Of a DNA stretch of 39,182 bases, positions 1 to 8,054 are shown in pieces. Location of the stretch: the NCBI GenBank assembly GCA_021736215.1, contig JAIPGI010000012.1, forward strand, positions 1 through 39,182, given 5' to 3'. The position numbers were made by a program, and so were the translations under genes. The DNA comes from Candidatus Altimarinota bacterium. Its GTDB lineage: Bacteria > Patescibacteriota > Gracilibacteria > UBA4473. Within the stretch, counting starts at the first letter, position 1; each line of letters begins with the position of its first letter. The notes under the pieces were generated by a model, which was not told where the DNA came from, ran no database searches, and saw only the letters and a program-made list of their open reading frames with translations.

Positions 1-578
1 CGATGTACTCCATGTTCGCCCTTAAGAAGGCCGTAAGAGAGCGAACCAGTGATTTCAAGAGTTGCGGATTTAAGACCGACATCAGAAAATGACTCGTCGA
101 GGATTTGAACTTTCCATCCTTTTCCCTCGCAAAATCTCAAATACATACGTTCCAATATTTGAGTAAAATCTTCGGCATCTTGTCCACCATTTCCCACGTG
201 CAGGGAAACAATGGCATTTCCCTGATCGTGTTCACCAGAGAGCAGTGTTTCAGATTCGTTTTCTTCGAATTTTTTTTCAAGATGAAGTACTTCTTCTTCG
301 AGCAATGCCGCATCACTCTCGGAAGCCCCAGTAATGAGTTCAGGGAGATCGAGAAGAGCTGATTGAATGGAAGCCCAATTATTTAAGAATCCCTCTAAAG
401 AAGAGGCTTGTTGAGAGATTTGCTGTGCCTGTTTTTGATTATTCCAAAAATCTATTTTTTGCATCTGATCTTGAAATTTTGTGAGTTGAATTCGTTTTTC
501 ATCAAGATTCAGATTTTTCTTGAGGGAAGTAAATCGTTCATTCATGTTTTTCAACCGTTCGAGAAGTTCTTTTTGCAT
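1..578 (-). CDS. prfB: Peptide chain release factor 2 (RF2), 3' part beyond the window
   Basis: N-terminal 192 codons of RF2, which reads UAA and UGA and triggers peptide release on the ribosome. Seen: an N-terminal coiled-coil segment, the FWNN stretch matching the family's 'DVWNEP' region, then LHVGNGGQDAEDFTQILERMYLRF, here split as LHVGNGGQDAEDF and ERMYLRF, which is RF2 domain 2, and ending SYGLLKGEHGVH just before the GGQ domain. The usual programmed frameshift is absent: codons 25-26 read CTT-GAT in frame (plus positions 501-506), where many bacteria have CTT-TGA-C. A TATAAT box lies 9 bp upstream of the ATG, so the mRNA is probably leaderless. It lies downstream of ftsZ, separated by a hairpin. 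An RF2 gene fits the use of TGA as a stop elsewhere in the window. Confidence 0.93.
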   Translation of the reverse strand, partial: MQKELLERLKNMNERFTSLKKNLNLDEKRIQLTKFQDQMQKIDFWNNQKQAQQISQQASSLEGFLNNWASIQSALLDLPELITGASESDAALLEEEVLHLEKKFEENESETLLSGEHDQGNAIVSLHVGNGGQDAEDFTQILERMYLRFCEGKGWKVQILDESFSDVGLKSATLEITGSLSYGLLKGEHGVH

Positions 579-614
579 GACAAGAGTATTATATAGCAAT
601 TTTTAATAGAAAAC

Positions 615-642
615 GAAGACGCGGATAATTATCCGCGTCTTC
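615..642 (-). terminator. Perfect 14-bp inverted repeat after ftsZ
   Basis: A 28-bp perfect palindrome (arms GAAGACGCGGATAA / TTATCCGCGTCTTC) lies between the ftsZ stop and the prfB start. It is followed on the minus strand by a T-rich but interrupted stretch. It probably ends the ftsZ transcript. The prfB -10 box follows directly, so the hairpin overlaps the expected -35 region of prfB. Confidence 0.65.
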
Positions 643-665
643 AGTTCTTAAATTCGATTATTTTT

Positions 666-1799
666 TCAACGCAATTTCTTTCGCAAGAAAGCAGGAGTAT
701 CGAGATCAGTATCACTGCCTTTTTCTCCGCCCACAGAAAATGCTTGGCGCATCAATGAAGCATGTCCAGGTTTCTTCTTGTCAGTCTCAGAAAATCCGGT
801 AGCAATGACCGTAATCTTCATTTCCCCTGTATAATTTTCATTAATAACAGCACCGAAGATAATATTAGCTTCAGGATCAGCAGCCTCAGTAATGACTTTT
901 GCTGCTTCATCCACTTCGTACATAGAGAGATCATCTCCTCCTGTGATATTGAAGAGAATGCCTTTTGCTCCTTGGATGGACTGATCCAAAAGAGGGGATT
1001 CAATAGCCGCCTTGGCGGCGTCAGTCGCTCGGTTTTCACCAGCTCCATATCCAATCCCCATAAGAGCCGTTCCCGCACTTCTCATAATGGATCGAACATC
1101 AGCAAAATCGACATTAATTAATCCGTGAAGAGTAATAAGATCAGCAATACCCTGGACACCTTGGCGAAGAACTTCGTCTACAACAGAGAAAGCATCAGTA
1201 AGTGGTGTTTTTCGGTCAATAATCGAAAGGATTCGATCATTTGGAATAGTAATAAGGGTGTCCACATTTTTTTTCATTGCTTCAAATCCCTCTTCTGCTT
1301 TTTTAGATCGCTGAGCTCCTTCAAATGAAAAAGGTTTTGTAACAACCCCTACAGTCAAAGCTCCCAATTCTCGAGCAATACCCGCAATAATAGGAGCGGC
1401 ACCCGTTCCCGTTCCTCCTCCGAGTCCACAAGTAATAAAAACCATATCAGATCCCTTGAGAGCTGATTTTATCTCTTCCAAAGATTCTTCAGCGGCAACT
1501 TTTCCAACATCTGGATTTGATCCAGCTCCTAAACCTTTGGTAGCATCACGTCCGATATGAACCTTGGTCTCTGCTTTGTTGTGATACAACGCTTGAGCGT
1601 CAGTATTTACAGAAAGAAATTCAACATTGGCAAAATCAGAACTTACCATCCGATTGATGGCATTTCCACCGCCGCCTCCAACGCCAACAACTTTAATGTT
1701 AGCGACAGGAGTAACACTGGGAGTTACTTCTTGAGAAGAACGTCGTTCTTTCTTCTCACCGTTTTTTGCATCGAGAGCCGACTGGAGAATATCTTTCAT
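666..1799 (-). CDS. ftsZ: Cell division GTPase FtsZ
   Basis: Tubulin-like GTPase that polymerises into the cytokinetic Z ring. Seen in 377 aa: the N-terminal nucleotide-binding [13 protein letters not shown], the tubulin signature [18 protein letters not shown], and the T7-loop region [11 protein letters not shown]. The protein ends in a canonical conserved tail, [11 protein letters not shown], used for binding FtsA and other partners. The linker to the tail is short. Start at the ATG ahead of [17 protein letters not shown], a lysine-rich N-terminal extension before the GTPase core. It lies 59 bp downstream of ftsA on the same strand, the classical ftsA-ftsZ order. No clear Shine-Dalgarno site is seen before it. 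Confidence 0.98.
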   Translation of the reverse strand: MKDILQSALDAKNGEKKERRSSQEVTPSVTPVANIKVVGVGGGGGNAINRMVSSDFANVEFLSVNTDAQALYHNKAETKVHIGRDATKGLGAGSNPDVGKVAAEESLEEIKSALKGSDMVFITCGLGGGTGTGAAPIIAGIARELGALTVGVVTKPFSFEGAQRSKKAEEGFEAMKKNVDTLITIPNDRILSIIDRKTPLTDAFSVVDEVLRQGVQGIADLITLHGLINVDFADVRSIMRSAGTALMGIGYGAGENRATDAAKAAIESPLLDQSIQGAKGILFNITGGDDLSMYEVDEAAKVITEAADPEANIIFGAVINENYTGEMKITVIATGFSETDKKKPGHASLMRQAFSVGGEKGSDTDLDTPAFLRKKLR

Positions 1800-1858
1800 G
1801 GAAAGAATGGGTTAGGGGAATGAGAGGGTTAAGATGGGAGTGGGGTTTAATTTTTATA

Positions 1859-3088
1859 TTAAGGAATAAGTTTCCGAAAAAATCCTGAAAAAGACCCGAA
1901 CATTTTTTTAAAATCAAAATCTAGAAGGGATCCAGCATTGCCATATTTGTGTCCGAATTGGAGTAATCCGACAGCACTAGCAAAACTTGGATCATCAACA
2001 CGATCCACAATACCTTCGATGTCATTTGGGAATCCAAGTTGGACGGGTAATTGAAGTGATGCTCGGGCTAAATCAACCGCTCCTGGGATTTTTACTCCAC
2101 CACCACAGAGCACTGCTCCGGCGGGAAGCATGCCATCTCGTCCAATTTTTGCTAATTCATCACGAACCATCATAAATATCTCGTGATATCGGGCTTCAAT
2201 AATATTGGCAACTTGTTTTTTGCTGACACTATGCGTATCTGATTTTGAAATCTTGGATAAATCAATTTCTTCTCGATCGCTTACATCATTTGGAAGACAG
2301 GTTCCGTATTCAATTTTAATCTTTTCAGCAGTATCAATAGCGGCGCGTAAACCAATGGCTAAATCATTGGTAACATGTTCGCCTCCAACAGGAATCACTG
2401 CAGAATAAATAACAGTGCCTTCTTCAAAAACAGCAATATTCGTGGAGCAAGCTCCCACTTCAATAAGAACAACTCCTAGTTCCTTTTGCTTTTTATCCAA
2501 TACCGTTTCTGCACAAGCAAGGCTGGATGGAATGATTTCTTGAATATCGACACCCGTTTCATAGAGACATTTTTCTAAATTTCTCATGGAGGCGGTTTGT
2601 CCAGCAATAATATGTGCTTCTACTTCCAATCGAATTCCAGTCATTCCCACGGGGTATTTAATACCATGTTGAGAATCAATAGAGAACGACTTTGGAATGA
2701 TTCGGAGAATTTCTCGATTTGAGGGAAGGGATACGGCACGTGCTGCGTCAAGTACTCGATCGACATCGTCTTCTGTGATTTCAGAATTAGCTCCGTTGAT
2801 AGCAATAACTCCTTTAGAATCGAAAGTCTCAATGTGGGGACCTGAAAATCCAACAAAAACTCTGTGAATAGGTTCTCCACTCATGCGCTCAGCATCTTCT
2901 AGTGCAGCAGTAATATTCGAAACAGCTTCATCAATATCAGTTACCATCCCTTTCCGAATCCCATTAGAAGGAGAAATCCCTACACCAATAATATTGATGA
3001 TATTTTTCTTTTCTTGAGTGAGTCCGACAATGGTTCTGATCTTAGAAGATCCAACATCGAGTGCCACCAAAGTTTTTTGATTTGCCAT
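1859..3088 (-). CDS. ftsA: Cell division protein FtsA
   Basis: Actin-like membrane tether of FtsZ filaments. Seen in 409 aa: phosphate-1 motif LVALDVGSSKIRTIVG at residues 6-21, the FtsA-specific 1C/SHS2 region (HRVFVGFSGPHIE onward), the phosphate-2 region VVLIEVGACSTNIAVF, the adenosine-binding AVLCGGGVKIPG, and a C-terminal amphipathic helix (FKKMFGSFSGFFRKLIP) typical of its membrane-targeting sequence. The start is placed at MANQKTLVALDV; an upstream in-frame ATG at 3133 would add 15 unlikely residues. The phosphate-2 loop departs from the usual D-I-G-G-G-T-T pattern (see findings). Upstream is a 290-bp gene-free stretch, so ftsA heads the ftsA-ftsZ unit. Confidence 0.95.
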   Translation of the reverse strand: MANQKTLVALDVGSSKIRTIVGLTQEKKNIINIIGVGISPSNGIRKGMVTDIDEAVSNITAALEDAERMSGEPIHRVFVGFSGPHIETFDSKGVIAINGANSEITEDDVDRVLDAARAVSLPSNREILRIIPKSFSIDSQHGIKYPVGMTGIRLEVEAHIIAGQTASMRNLEKCLYETGVDIQEIIPSSLACAETVLDKKQKELGVVLIEVGACSTNIAVFEEGTVIYSAVIPVGGEHVTNDLAIGLRAAIDTAEKIKIEYGTCLPNDVSDREEIDLSKISKSDTHSVSKKQVANIIEARYHEIFMMVRDELAKIGRDGMLPAGAVLCGGGVKIPGAVDLARASLQLPVQLGFPNDIEGIVDRVDDPSFASAVGLLQFGHKYGNAGSLLDFDFKKMFGSFSGFFRKLIP

Positions 3089-3133
3089 TTTGTGAAAAAA
3101 TGCAGGAAATGTTTTCGCAGATGACCGTATCAA

Positions 3134-3424
3134 AGTTTTATTGATTGTGCAAATGTTTTTTTCTGTTAAGCCGCTTGTGAACTGTTTTTTTGAACATTCG
3201 AATGTAGGTCACAAAAGGCTCGCGATTGTCCACTTCTATAAAAAAAAATCTTCAGGAAACAAAATTTGTGATCAGAACAACAATGAAGAATGAATAATGA
3301 ATAATGAACAATAAAAATCGGATTATGTTTTTTTGTGAGAGAGAATTATGAAATTTTATTATCTGTAAATAATCGTCGGAGGAGAATTGAAAAAATGGGT
3401 CCAAGGAAAATTCGTCATTACTCG
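3134..3424. other. Gene-free spacer between ftsA and the exonuclease gene
   Basis: About 290 bp with no plausible ORF. It is AT-rich and holds two stretches of the TAATGAG/TAATGAA repeat family (3282-3314, and one beginning at 3414 in the opposite orientation and running into the exonuclease gene). It must also hold the ftsA promoter, but I could not single out a convincing -35/-10 pair. Confidence 0.6.
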
Positions 3425-4384
3425 TTACTCATTATTCATTATAAAAAGTGACATTTGCTCTTCAGTGTCATCTTTTTTTGTATCTGATTTTTGATCAGTA
3501 TTTTTTTGTTGAGCAATTTTTTTGATCAACTTTTGGTATCGAACCTCCAAAGCACGGAATCGAAACTTCTCCAAAAATGCCAAAGTTCGATCGGGAAAAA
3601 ATCGAAATTCCTGCTGTAAATCATACTCCACAGGAGTATGAGTATGAATACATGCAAGTTCTCGACAATGGTTGAGATAATCTTTTTGTGATGATAATTT
3701 TGATTGAAGTGAGGGAGTAAGAGTGTCAATATTCTCAAAAATACCCTCAATAGTTCCAAATTTTTCAAGAAGGAGGGCGGCATTTTTTGGCCCAATCCCC
3801 TCTACCCCCTTATAATTATCAGAAGAATCTCCCGTAAGGGCTTTGAAATCTACAACTTGTTCGGGGAATACGCCGTATCGAGTCTTGGTTTCTGCTCGTC
3901 CATAGATGAGGGGGTGGTCGGATTTTCCATTGAATTTTACGAGTTTAATGTGATCGTTCACGAGTTGTAGAAAATCATGATCATTGCTCAGTATTTTGAC
4001 ATCGAAACCTCCTTGAACTGCTTTTTGACTGATAGTCCCAATGATATCATCCGATTCAAATCCGGGAGAGGTAAGGGCGGGGATTCCAAAACTTTCCAAA
4101 AGTTCAAAAATATAAGGAATTTGTGGATAGAAATCATCAGGGGCTTTTTCTCTTTGGGCCTTATAATTCTCGTCCATATCGTGTCGGAATGTTTTCTCTT
4201 TGGTATCAAACGTAACAAATATCCCATCAGGGCTCAATTGTTCAATAGTATGAAGAAGCGTGGAAGCAAATCCATAAACCATACCGATTGGCATTCCTTC
4301 ATACATCGGAATAAAGCCCTTATTGATTCCATGATAGGATCGATGCATCAAGGAGTTTCCGTCAATCAAAATAATGGTTTTCAT
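3425..4384 (-). CDS. Stand-alone 5'-3' exonuclease (PolA N-terminal domain family)
   Basis: Flap/5'-3' exonuclease like the N-terminal domain of DNA polymerase I; it would remove RNA primers and repair flaps. Seen in 319 aa: N-terminal IILIDGNSLMHRSYHG, FVTFDTKEKTFRHDMDENYK, the acidic metal-binding motifs FESDDIIGT and LSNDHDFLQLV, and the helix-hairpin-helix part ALTGDSSDNYKGVEGIGPK. There is no polymerase domain, so it is a separate exonuclease, as in many reduced genomes. The last residues (IMNNE) and the TAA stop are encoded by the dispersed TAATGAG-type repeat, so the native C-terminus was probably replaced or extended. It is divergent from the gene at 4458. Confidence 0.93.
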   Translation of the reverse strand: MKTIILIDGNSLMHRSYHGINKGFIPMYEGMPIGMVYGFASTLLHTIEQLSPDGIFVTFDTKEKTFRHDMDENYKAQREKAPDDFYPQIPYIFELLESFGIPALTSPGFESDDIIGTISQKAVQGGFDVKILSNDHDFLQLVNDHIKLVKFNGKSDHPLIYGRAETKTRYGVFPEQVVDFKALTGDSSDNYKGVEGIGPKNAALLLEKFGTIEGIFENIDTLTPSLQSKLSSQKDYLNHCRELACIHTHTPVEYDLQQEFRFFPDRTLAFLEKFRFRALEVRYQKLIKKIAQQKNTDQKSDTKKDDTEEQMSLFIMNNE

Positions 4385-4404
4385 AGTTTGGCAAGTGAAT
4401 GTGG

Positions 4405-4433
4405 TCGACTTTTCCTTTTATCTTGAGTATAAT
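4405..4433 (+). promoter_or_regulatory. Promoter of the gene at 4458
   Basis: A perfect -10 box TATAAT (4428-4433) sits 17 bp after a TCGACT -35-like hexamer (4405-4410). The start codon follows 24 bp after the -10 box, giving a short leader without a Shine-Dalgarno site. Confidence 0.6.
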
Positions 4434-4457
4434 AACCTGATTTATTCATCACCTCAA

Positions 4458-4994
4458 ATGACTTCCCCTAGTACATCTCTGTCTTCCGCTACCGATACTT
4501 CCTTGAAGAAGGAAGATCAATTTCGTGTTGGAATGATTCTTCCTATGACTCAGAAAAATAATGCAGATGTATTTCTGCGAGCAGTGGAAGCTATGAGCGA
4601 ATTGGGATTCCAAGTATCTGCTCTGGCAGAAGGTGATAATACTGCACAAAAAAAATGTTTTGATCTATTACAAGGAACCCCAAAATTTGAACTTTTGGAG
4701 AGCACTCCACAAAATAGGAATAAAATATTGGCTCATTCAGATGTTCTACTTTTTCCGGCTTCACCAGAGAAAAAAGATATAGAATATGTAGCGAAAGAAG
4801 GAATTGTATCAGTGTTGCCAGAAGGATGTGGATTGGAGAACTTTGATGCACAAAAGGAAACAGGAAATGCCTTCACATTTGTTTCTGGAAAATTCTGGGA
4901 CATGATGGCTTCGCTGATTCGGGCTTCTGAAAATCACAAATTCTCATACGATTGGAAAAATATTCAGAAGAATCTAAAAGAAGCACAACTATAA
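4458..4994 (+). CDS. Degenerate GT-B (glycogen/starch synthase C-terminal-like) protein
   Basis: 178 aa, cytoplasmic, no signal peptide. The layout resembles the C-terminal Rossmann half of GT-B glycosyltransferases of the glycogen-synthase type: RVGMILPMTQKNNADVFLRA matches the 'sRL..qKG.dlll.A' strand, GFQVSALAEGD the following strand, ILAHSDVLLFPASPE the 'i.agaD.fl.PS..EP' segment, then IVSVLPEGCG, GNAFTF and a closing helical part with WKNIQKN. The acceptor half and the key E-x7-E type glutamates are not visible, so it is probably not an active transferase. It may be a relic or a regulatory or carbohydrate-binding domain. The family match is my inference from motif order only. A strong promoter argues that it is expressed. 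Confidence 0.5.
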   Translation: MTSPSTSLSSATDTSLKKEDQFRVGMILPMTQKNNADVFLRAVEAMSELGFQVSALAEGDNTAQKKCFDLLQGTPKFELLESTPQNRNKILAHSDVLLFPASPEKKDIEYVAKEGIVSVLPEGCGLENFDAQKETGNAFTFVSGKFWDMMASLIRASENHKFSYDWKNIQKNLKEAQL

Positions 4995-5044
4995 AGGTTG
5001 AGCTTTTTTGAAATGGAGCTAAAATCGGCACGTTCTTTTTGGTA

Positions 5045-5050
5045 TATATT
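5045..5050 (+). promoter_or_regulatory. -10 box of tRNA-Leu
   Basis: TATATT ends 10 bp before the mature 5' end of the tRNA. No convincing -35 hexamer is visible at 16-18 bp. Confidence 0.4.
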
Positions 5051-5060
5051 TTCCATGTGC

Positions 5061-5145
5061 GCGCGGATGGCGAAACTGGTAGACGCGCTAGCCTTAGGAG
5101 CTAGTAGAGTAATCTGTGTGGGTTCGAGTCCCACTCCGCGCACCA
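5061..5145 (+). tRNA. tRNA-Leu (anticodon UAG)
   Basis: An 85-nt class II tRNA. The acceptor stem GCGCGGA pairs with TCCGCGC (5135-5141), followed by discriminator A and an encoded CCA (5143-5145). The anticodon stem CTAGC (5088-5092) pairs with GCTAG around the loop CTTAGGA, giving anticodon TAG at 5095-5097, which reads CUN leucine codons. The variable arm is long, as expected for leucine, and the T loop is GGTTCGAGTCCC. The long hypothetical ORFs on the opposite strand here are antisense artefacts. Confidence 0.96.
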
Positions 5146-5221
5146 TCATAAAGAGAGAAGTATCTTCTAGGGAGGAAATAAGATGCTTTTGTTTTCAATG
5201 TGGGACGAGAACTCATTTTTA

Positions 5222-5265
5222 AATACAAAAAACCTTGATCTTTTGGGAGCAAGGTTTTTTGTATT
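5222..5265. terminator. Bidirectional terminator between tRNA-Leu and the secreted-protein gene
   Basis: Perfect 16-bp inverted repeat (AATACAAAAAACCTTG / CAAGGTTTTTTGTATT) with a 12-nt loop. Each arm carries an A or T run, so it can end transcription from tRNA-Leu on the plus strand and from the operon ending at 5290 on the minus strand. Confidence 0.88.
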
Positions 5266-5289
5266 ATCGAATCTGACAATTGGAAAATG

Positions 5290-6084
5290 CTATTTCAGAG
5301 TACCTCCAATATCTCCTGCTTGACTGTCTCGATAGATTTTTCTGAGCAGGACTCCATCGTAGACACGGGCTTTTTTCTTTGCCAAATTGGATTGATTATT
5401 GATTTGACTGAGTGATTTCCAATACCGATTTGATGATGGAGTATCTTTTACATTGTCTTCGCGTTGAGAAATAAAACTTTCTCCCGAGAGATATCCTTCT
5501 CTATTTGCATCTGTTGATCCCATAATAGCTGGTCGGCGACCACGCTCGGCTAATTTTTGTTGATATTTTTCAGCATCAGTGAGATCGTGTTTGAATCCTC
5601 CTCGGATATTTAAGTCTCGATATCGTTGATATGCGCTATCAGTACCAAATTTTGGAGTCGTTCTGCCTTCTATCGCAAAATGCGAAGTCGATTTTGATTC
5701 ATCAACGGGTTCTGCTGTTTGTGATCGTCTTTGCTTCGTGAATAAAGCTCGTCCAATTCGAGGAATCCCAACGGCATTTGTTGTTTTTTCTTTTTTAGCA
5801 GCGGCTTGGACTCGTGCATTACTGGTTTGAGTTTTTAATTGACGACGACGTTGATCAGTATCTTCGGGGCTAAATCCAAAATCTTTTGGAGCAATCATGT
5901 CGCAAGTATCGATTTTTCTCCATCCGTCAGGAACGGCACAAGGAGTTGGAAACATTTCACATTGTCCAGCTCCATTTACAGCTGGTTGAAGCACTTGGAT
6001 ACAGTTTTCAGAAAGAGGGGCATCATCGGCAGCAAAAACTGGAAACGAAACGAGAAGAAGCGAAAGCAAAATGTATTTTTTCAT
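5290..6084 (-). CDS. Secreted cysteine-containing protein of unknown function
   Basis: 264 aa. Signal peptide MKKYILLSLLLVSFPVFA with probable cleavage after AFA. The N-terminal mature part holds a compact four-cysteine module (C28, then QCEMFPTPCAVPDGW, then DTCDM) that is probably disulphide-bonded. I have an impression that similar FPTPC-x-VP-x-GW motifs occur in other Patescibacteria exported proteins, but no function is known to me. The rest is basic and probably disordered (RRRQLKTQTSNARVQAAAKK), followed by a Tyr/Arg-rich C-terminus. The ATG is 24 bp after the stop of the FN3 gene and shares its direction, so it is probably the last gene of the lepB unit, ending at the hairpin 5222-5265. 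Confidence 0.75.
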   Translation of the reverse strand: MKKYILLSLLLVSFPVFAADDAPLSENCIQVLQPAVNGAGQCEMFPTPCAVPDGWRKIDTCDMIAPKDFGFSPEDTDQRRRQLKTQTSNARVQAAAKKEKTTNAVGIPRIGRALFTKQRRSQTAEPVDESKSTSHFAIEGRTTPKFGTDSAYQRYRDLNIRGGFKHDLTDAEKYQQKLAERGRRPAIMGSTDANREGYLSGESFISQREDNVKDTPSSNRYWKSLSQINNQSNLAKKKARVYDGVLLRKIYRDSQAGDIGGTLK

Positions 6085-6108
6085 AAAAAAGAAAAAGCTA
6101 GAAAATAA

Positions 6109-7230
6109 TTATCTATTACAAATTGGAAGTTTTGGACTTTTTTTACATAATTTTTGCATAGCTGGAGAAAGTGATGAAGATGACGAAGAACTGCTGCTAC
6201 TAGATGAACTAGTACCAGTAAGAGCCCTAAGTCTTGCCTCCCACAGTGACAGTTCCTGTTTTAATTGATTAATTTGCGTTTGTATTTCTGCTTTCGTGTA
6301 CGTTCCAGCGGACGAACTACTGGAAGAACTTGTACTTGGTGTCGAGGCAGTAGATGTCGTTGACGAAGTACTGGTTGCACCGACTTTTACTGTCATGAGG
6401 GTGCTATCACTAATTAATCCTCTTTTTTTCAATCTTTCGAAACGAGCTTTATCAGCGGCAGACATAGGTTTGGTAGTTGTGAAACTTTCCGTTAATGTAT
6501 CCCCAAATTTTTGTTTTTCTCCAGCACGAAGTTTATAAAAGTATCCTCGTGCTATATATGCTGTTTCAGAAATAAGACCCTCAATTTTAGCACTTGTGAT
6601 ATCAAGTCCCGCTTCGATTATTGCTAGAGGATCTGAGAGATCAGTATCGTCTTTATTGCTCAAAAGAATCATTACCCCCGTAGCGTCAGAACTAGAGAGG
6701 TTTGGTCGAGACCAAGAAAAAGTAGCGTAAGTGTCATAAGGGACAACCCGTAGTTTTCCGAAATCAAAAACAGGCGAATCAGCATTATCGGCGATAATGG
6801 GGTCATTCGGCTCCACAAGACTGCTTTCGGTAACGGTATCTAGGCTGGGATTGAGTTTGAACTTTAGGATCTTTGATCCATTCGAAAGAATGGTTGTTCG
6901 TCCATCTTTCGCGTAGGTATACACTCGTAGATACATGGGATCCGTATCTGCTTCATCAAAAACAGATGGGGTAAAAAGAGAGTGCTCATTGCGATCGGCA
7001 TTTATCAATAGATTATAAGGATCGGCGTTTCGCATTTGAGCTTGATATTTACTCCATTGGAGAGCATATCCTTGTGTTTGTTCCAAAATATTAGCAGGTA
7101 GATTATCCCACTGGATAAGCATATATTTATCAGCAGGAGAAATTCTTAAATTTTGAATGGTTTCAGCTTTGGCGATTCCTCCAAAAGATAAGATGCTGAC
7201 TATGAGGCCGAGAAGAAAAACCTTTTTCAT
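6109..7230 (-). CDS. Secreted fibronectin type III protein with poly-serine linkers
   Basis: 373 aa. Signal peptide MKKVFLLGLIVSILSFGGIAKA; the ATG at 7230 is chosen because everything upstream in frame is out of character. Two beta-rich modules resemble FN3 domains: the first starts near IQNLRISPADKYMLIQWDNLP, the second near LRVVPYDTYATFSWSRPNLSSSDATG with 'ETAYIARGYFYKLRAG'. A Ser/Thr-rich tract, a predicted coiled coil (EIQTQINQLKQELSLWEARLRAL), a second serine run and a small C-terminal peptide with two cysteines (KLCKKSPKLPIC) follow. It is probably a cell-surface adhesion or structural protein. It lies directly downstream of the signal peptidase gene. Confidence 0.8.
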   Translation of the reverse strand: MKKVFLLGLIVSILSFGGIAKAETIQNLRISPADKYMLIQWDNLPANILEQTQGYALQWSKYQAQMRNADPYNLLINADRNEHSLFTPSVFDEADTDPMYLRVYTYAKDGRTTILSNGSKILKFKLNPSLDTVTESSLVEPNDPIIADNADSPVFDFGKLRVVPYDTYATFSWSRPNLSSSDATGVMILLSNKDDTDLSDPLAIIEAGLDITSAKIEGLISETAYIARGYFYKLRAGEKQKFGDTLTESFTTTKPMSAADKARFERLKKRGLISDSTLMTVKVGATSTSSTTSTASTPSTSSSSSSSAGTYTKAEIQTQINQLKQELSLWEARLRALTGTSSSSSSSSSSSSSLSPAMQKLCKKSPKLPICNR

Positions 7231-7301
7231 TTTCCCACAGAGATTAATAAGACAGTTCGATTGTAAGGTGAGAGAGGTCATCGTCAAGTAGTTTCTCTTG
7301 A

Positions 7302-7958
7302 CTAAGGGGTAGAAATTTTGTCTAGCTGGGAGGAGGGAAGATAATGATATTTTCCCATCCAACGTGCTTTCCCGAGTGGCCAAATAACAAATTCTGCGCG
7401 ACCTTGAATGAATTTTTCAGGAACAAAAGGGGTGTTGTTTCCATCACATCCTGCCGCACTAAAGCACTGCCGAGCATCGAGGCTTTCTGCCCGATTATCT
7501 CCAAAAAGTAGATAATGATCCTCGGGAACCTGAAATATTGTTTTTTGTCCAGCTTGGGTCATGCCTTGGTTTCGTGGAGAGAGATAGGGTTCTTCTATTT
7601 CAAAATCAGATACCTCATCATTACTCAGATAGACTTTTCCATTTTTGATTTCAATGGTATCACCAGGAATGCCGATGACACGCTTAATGTAATACACTTT
7701 TTCGTGTGGAGGACGAAATACGGAAATTTCTCCGCGTTTGGGGGTCCGGACGAAGTTGTATAAAACTTCATTTACAAAAATAAACTCACCTTTCCCATAC
7801 TGACATTCATCATCCAATATATTGAGTGTCGGGCACATAGAGGGTCCTGAAACTCTAAAAAACTGAAAAATATAAAATCGAATAAAAAGAACAACCCCAA
7901 TAAGAATAAGTGTTTCGATGATGAAGCTAGTCCAACTCTGATCTTTATCTTTAATCAT
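7302..7958 (-). CDS. lepB: Signal peptidase I
   Basis: Membrane-bound serine protease that removes signal peptides from exported proteins. With the start at MIKDKDQSW, 218 aa: one N-terminal membrane segment (residues 10-33), box B SGPSMCPTL with catalytic Ser40, box D YYIKRVIGIPGD with catalytic Lys92, and box E FGDNRAESLDAR. The in-frame ATG at 7997 would add 13 residues but begins right at a -10 box, so 7958 is preferred. A promoter (TTGCAT, 17 bp, TTTAAT) lies at 7998-8026 on the minus strand. The next two genes on the strand both encode signal-peptide proteins. Confidence 0.93.
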   Translation of the reverse strand: MIKDKDQSWTSFIIETLILIGVVLFIRFYIFQFFRVSGPSMCPTLNILDDECQYGKGEFIFVNEVLYNFVRTPKRGEISVFRPPHEKVYYIKRVIGIPGDTIEIKNGKVYLSNDEVSDFEIEEPYLSPRNQGMTQAGQKTIFQVPEDHYLLFGDNRAESLDARQCFSAAGCDGNNTPFVPEKFIQGRAEFVIWPLGKARWMGKYHYLPSSQLDKISTP

Positions 7959-7997
7959 GGGAATCTGTATTGAATACGAAGAAAAAATAGCACGCAT

Positions 7998-8026
7998 ATT
8001 AAAGAGATACTTTTTGCGAAATGCAA
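7998..8026 (-). promoter_or_regulatory. lepB promoter
   Basis: Minus-strand -35 TTGCAT (8021-8026) and -10 TTTAAT (7998-8003) with exactly 17 bp between them. The leader to the chosen ATG would be about 30-35 nt. It overlaps the promoter of the divergent gene at 8055. Confidence 0.6.
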
Positions 8027-8038
8027 ACAGAATTGTGT

Positions 8039-8044
8039 TACAAT
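8039..8044 (+). promoter_or_regulatory. -10 box of the PH-domain gene
   Basis: TACAAT ends 10 bp before the ATG at 8055, so the transcript should have almost no leader. A TTGCGA (8014-8019) lies 19 bp upstream as a possible -35. Confidence 0.5.
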
Positions 8045-8054
8045 ACCTTCTGAA

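Noticed and set aside
762-1328. Plus-strand ORFs across ftsZ
   Set aside because: Antisense shadows of ftsZ with no independent signal.
5190-5216. Possible remnant of a second tRNA-Leu 3' end on the minus strand
   Set aside because: Only about 13 of 17 bases match the T arm, with no acceptor stem or CCA; too weak to call.
4964-5279. Minus-strand ORFs with GLEPT / GTRTH peptides
   Set aside because: These are the well-known spurious translations of the antisense strand of a tRNA-Leu gene.
5183-5323. Plus-strand ORF with a good Shine-Dalgarno site (MLLFSMWDENSF)
   Set aside because: It reads straight through the bidirectional terminator and into the 3' end of the convergent gene.
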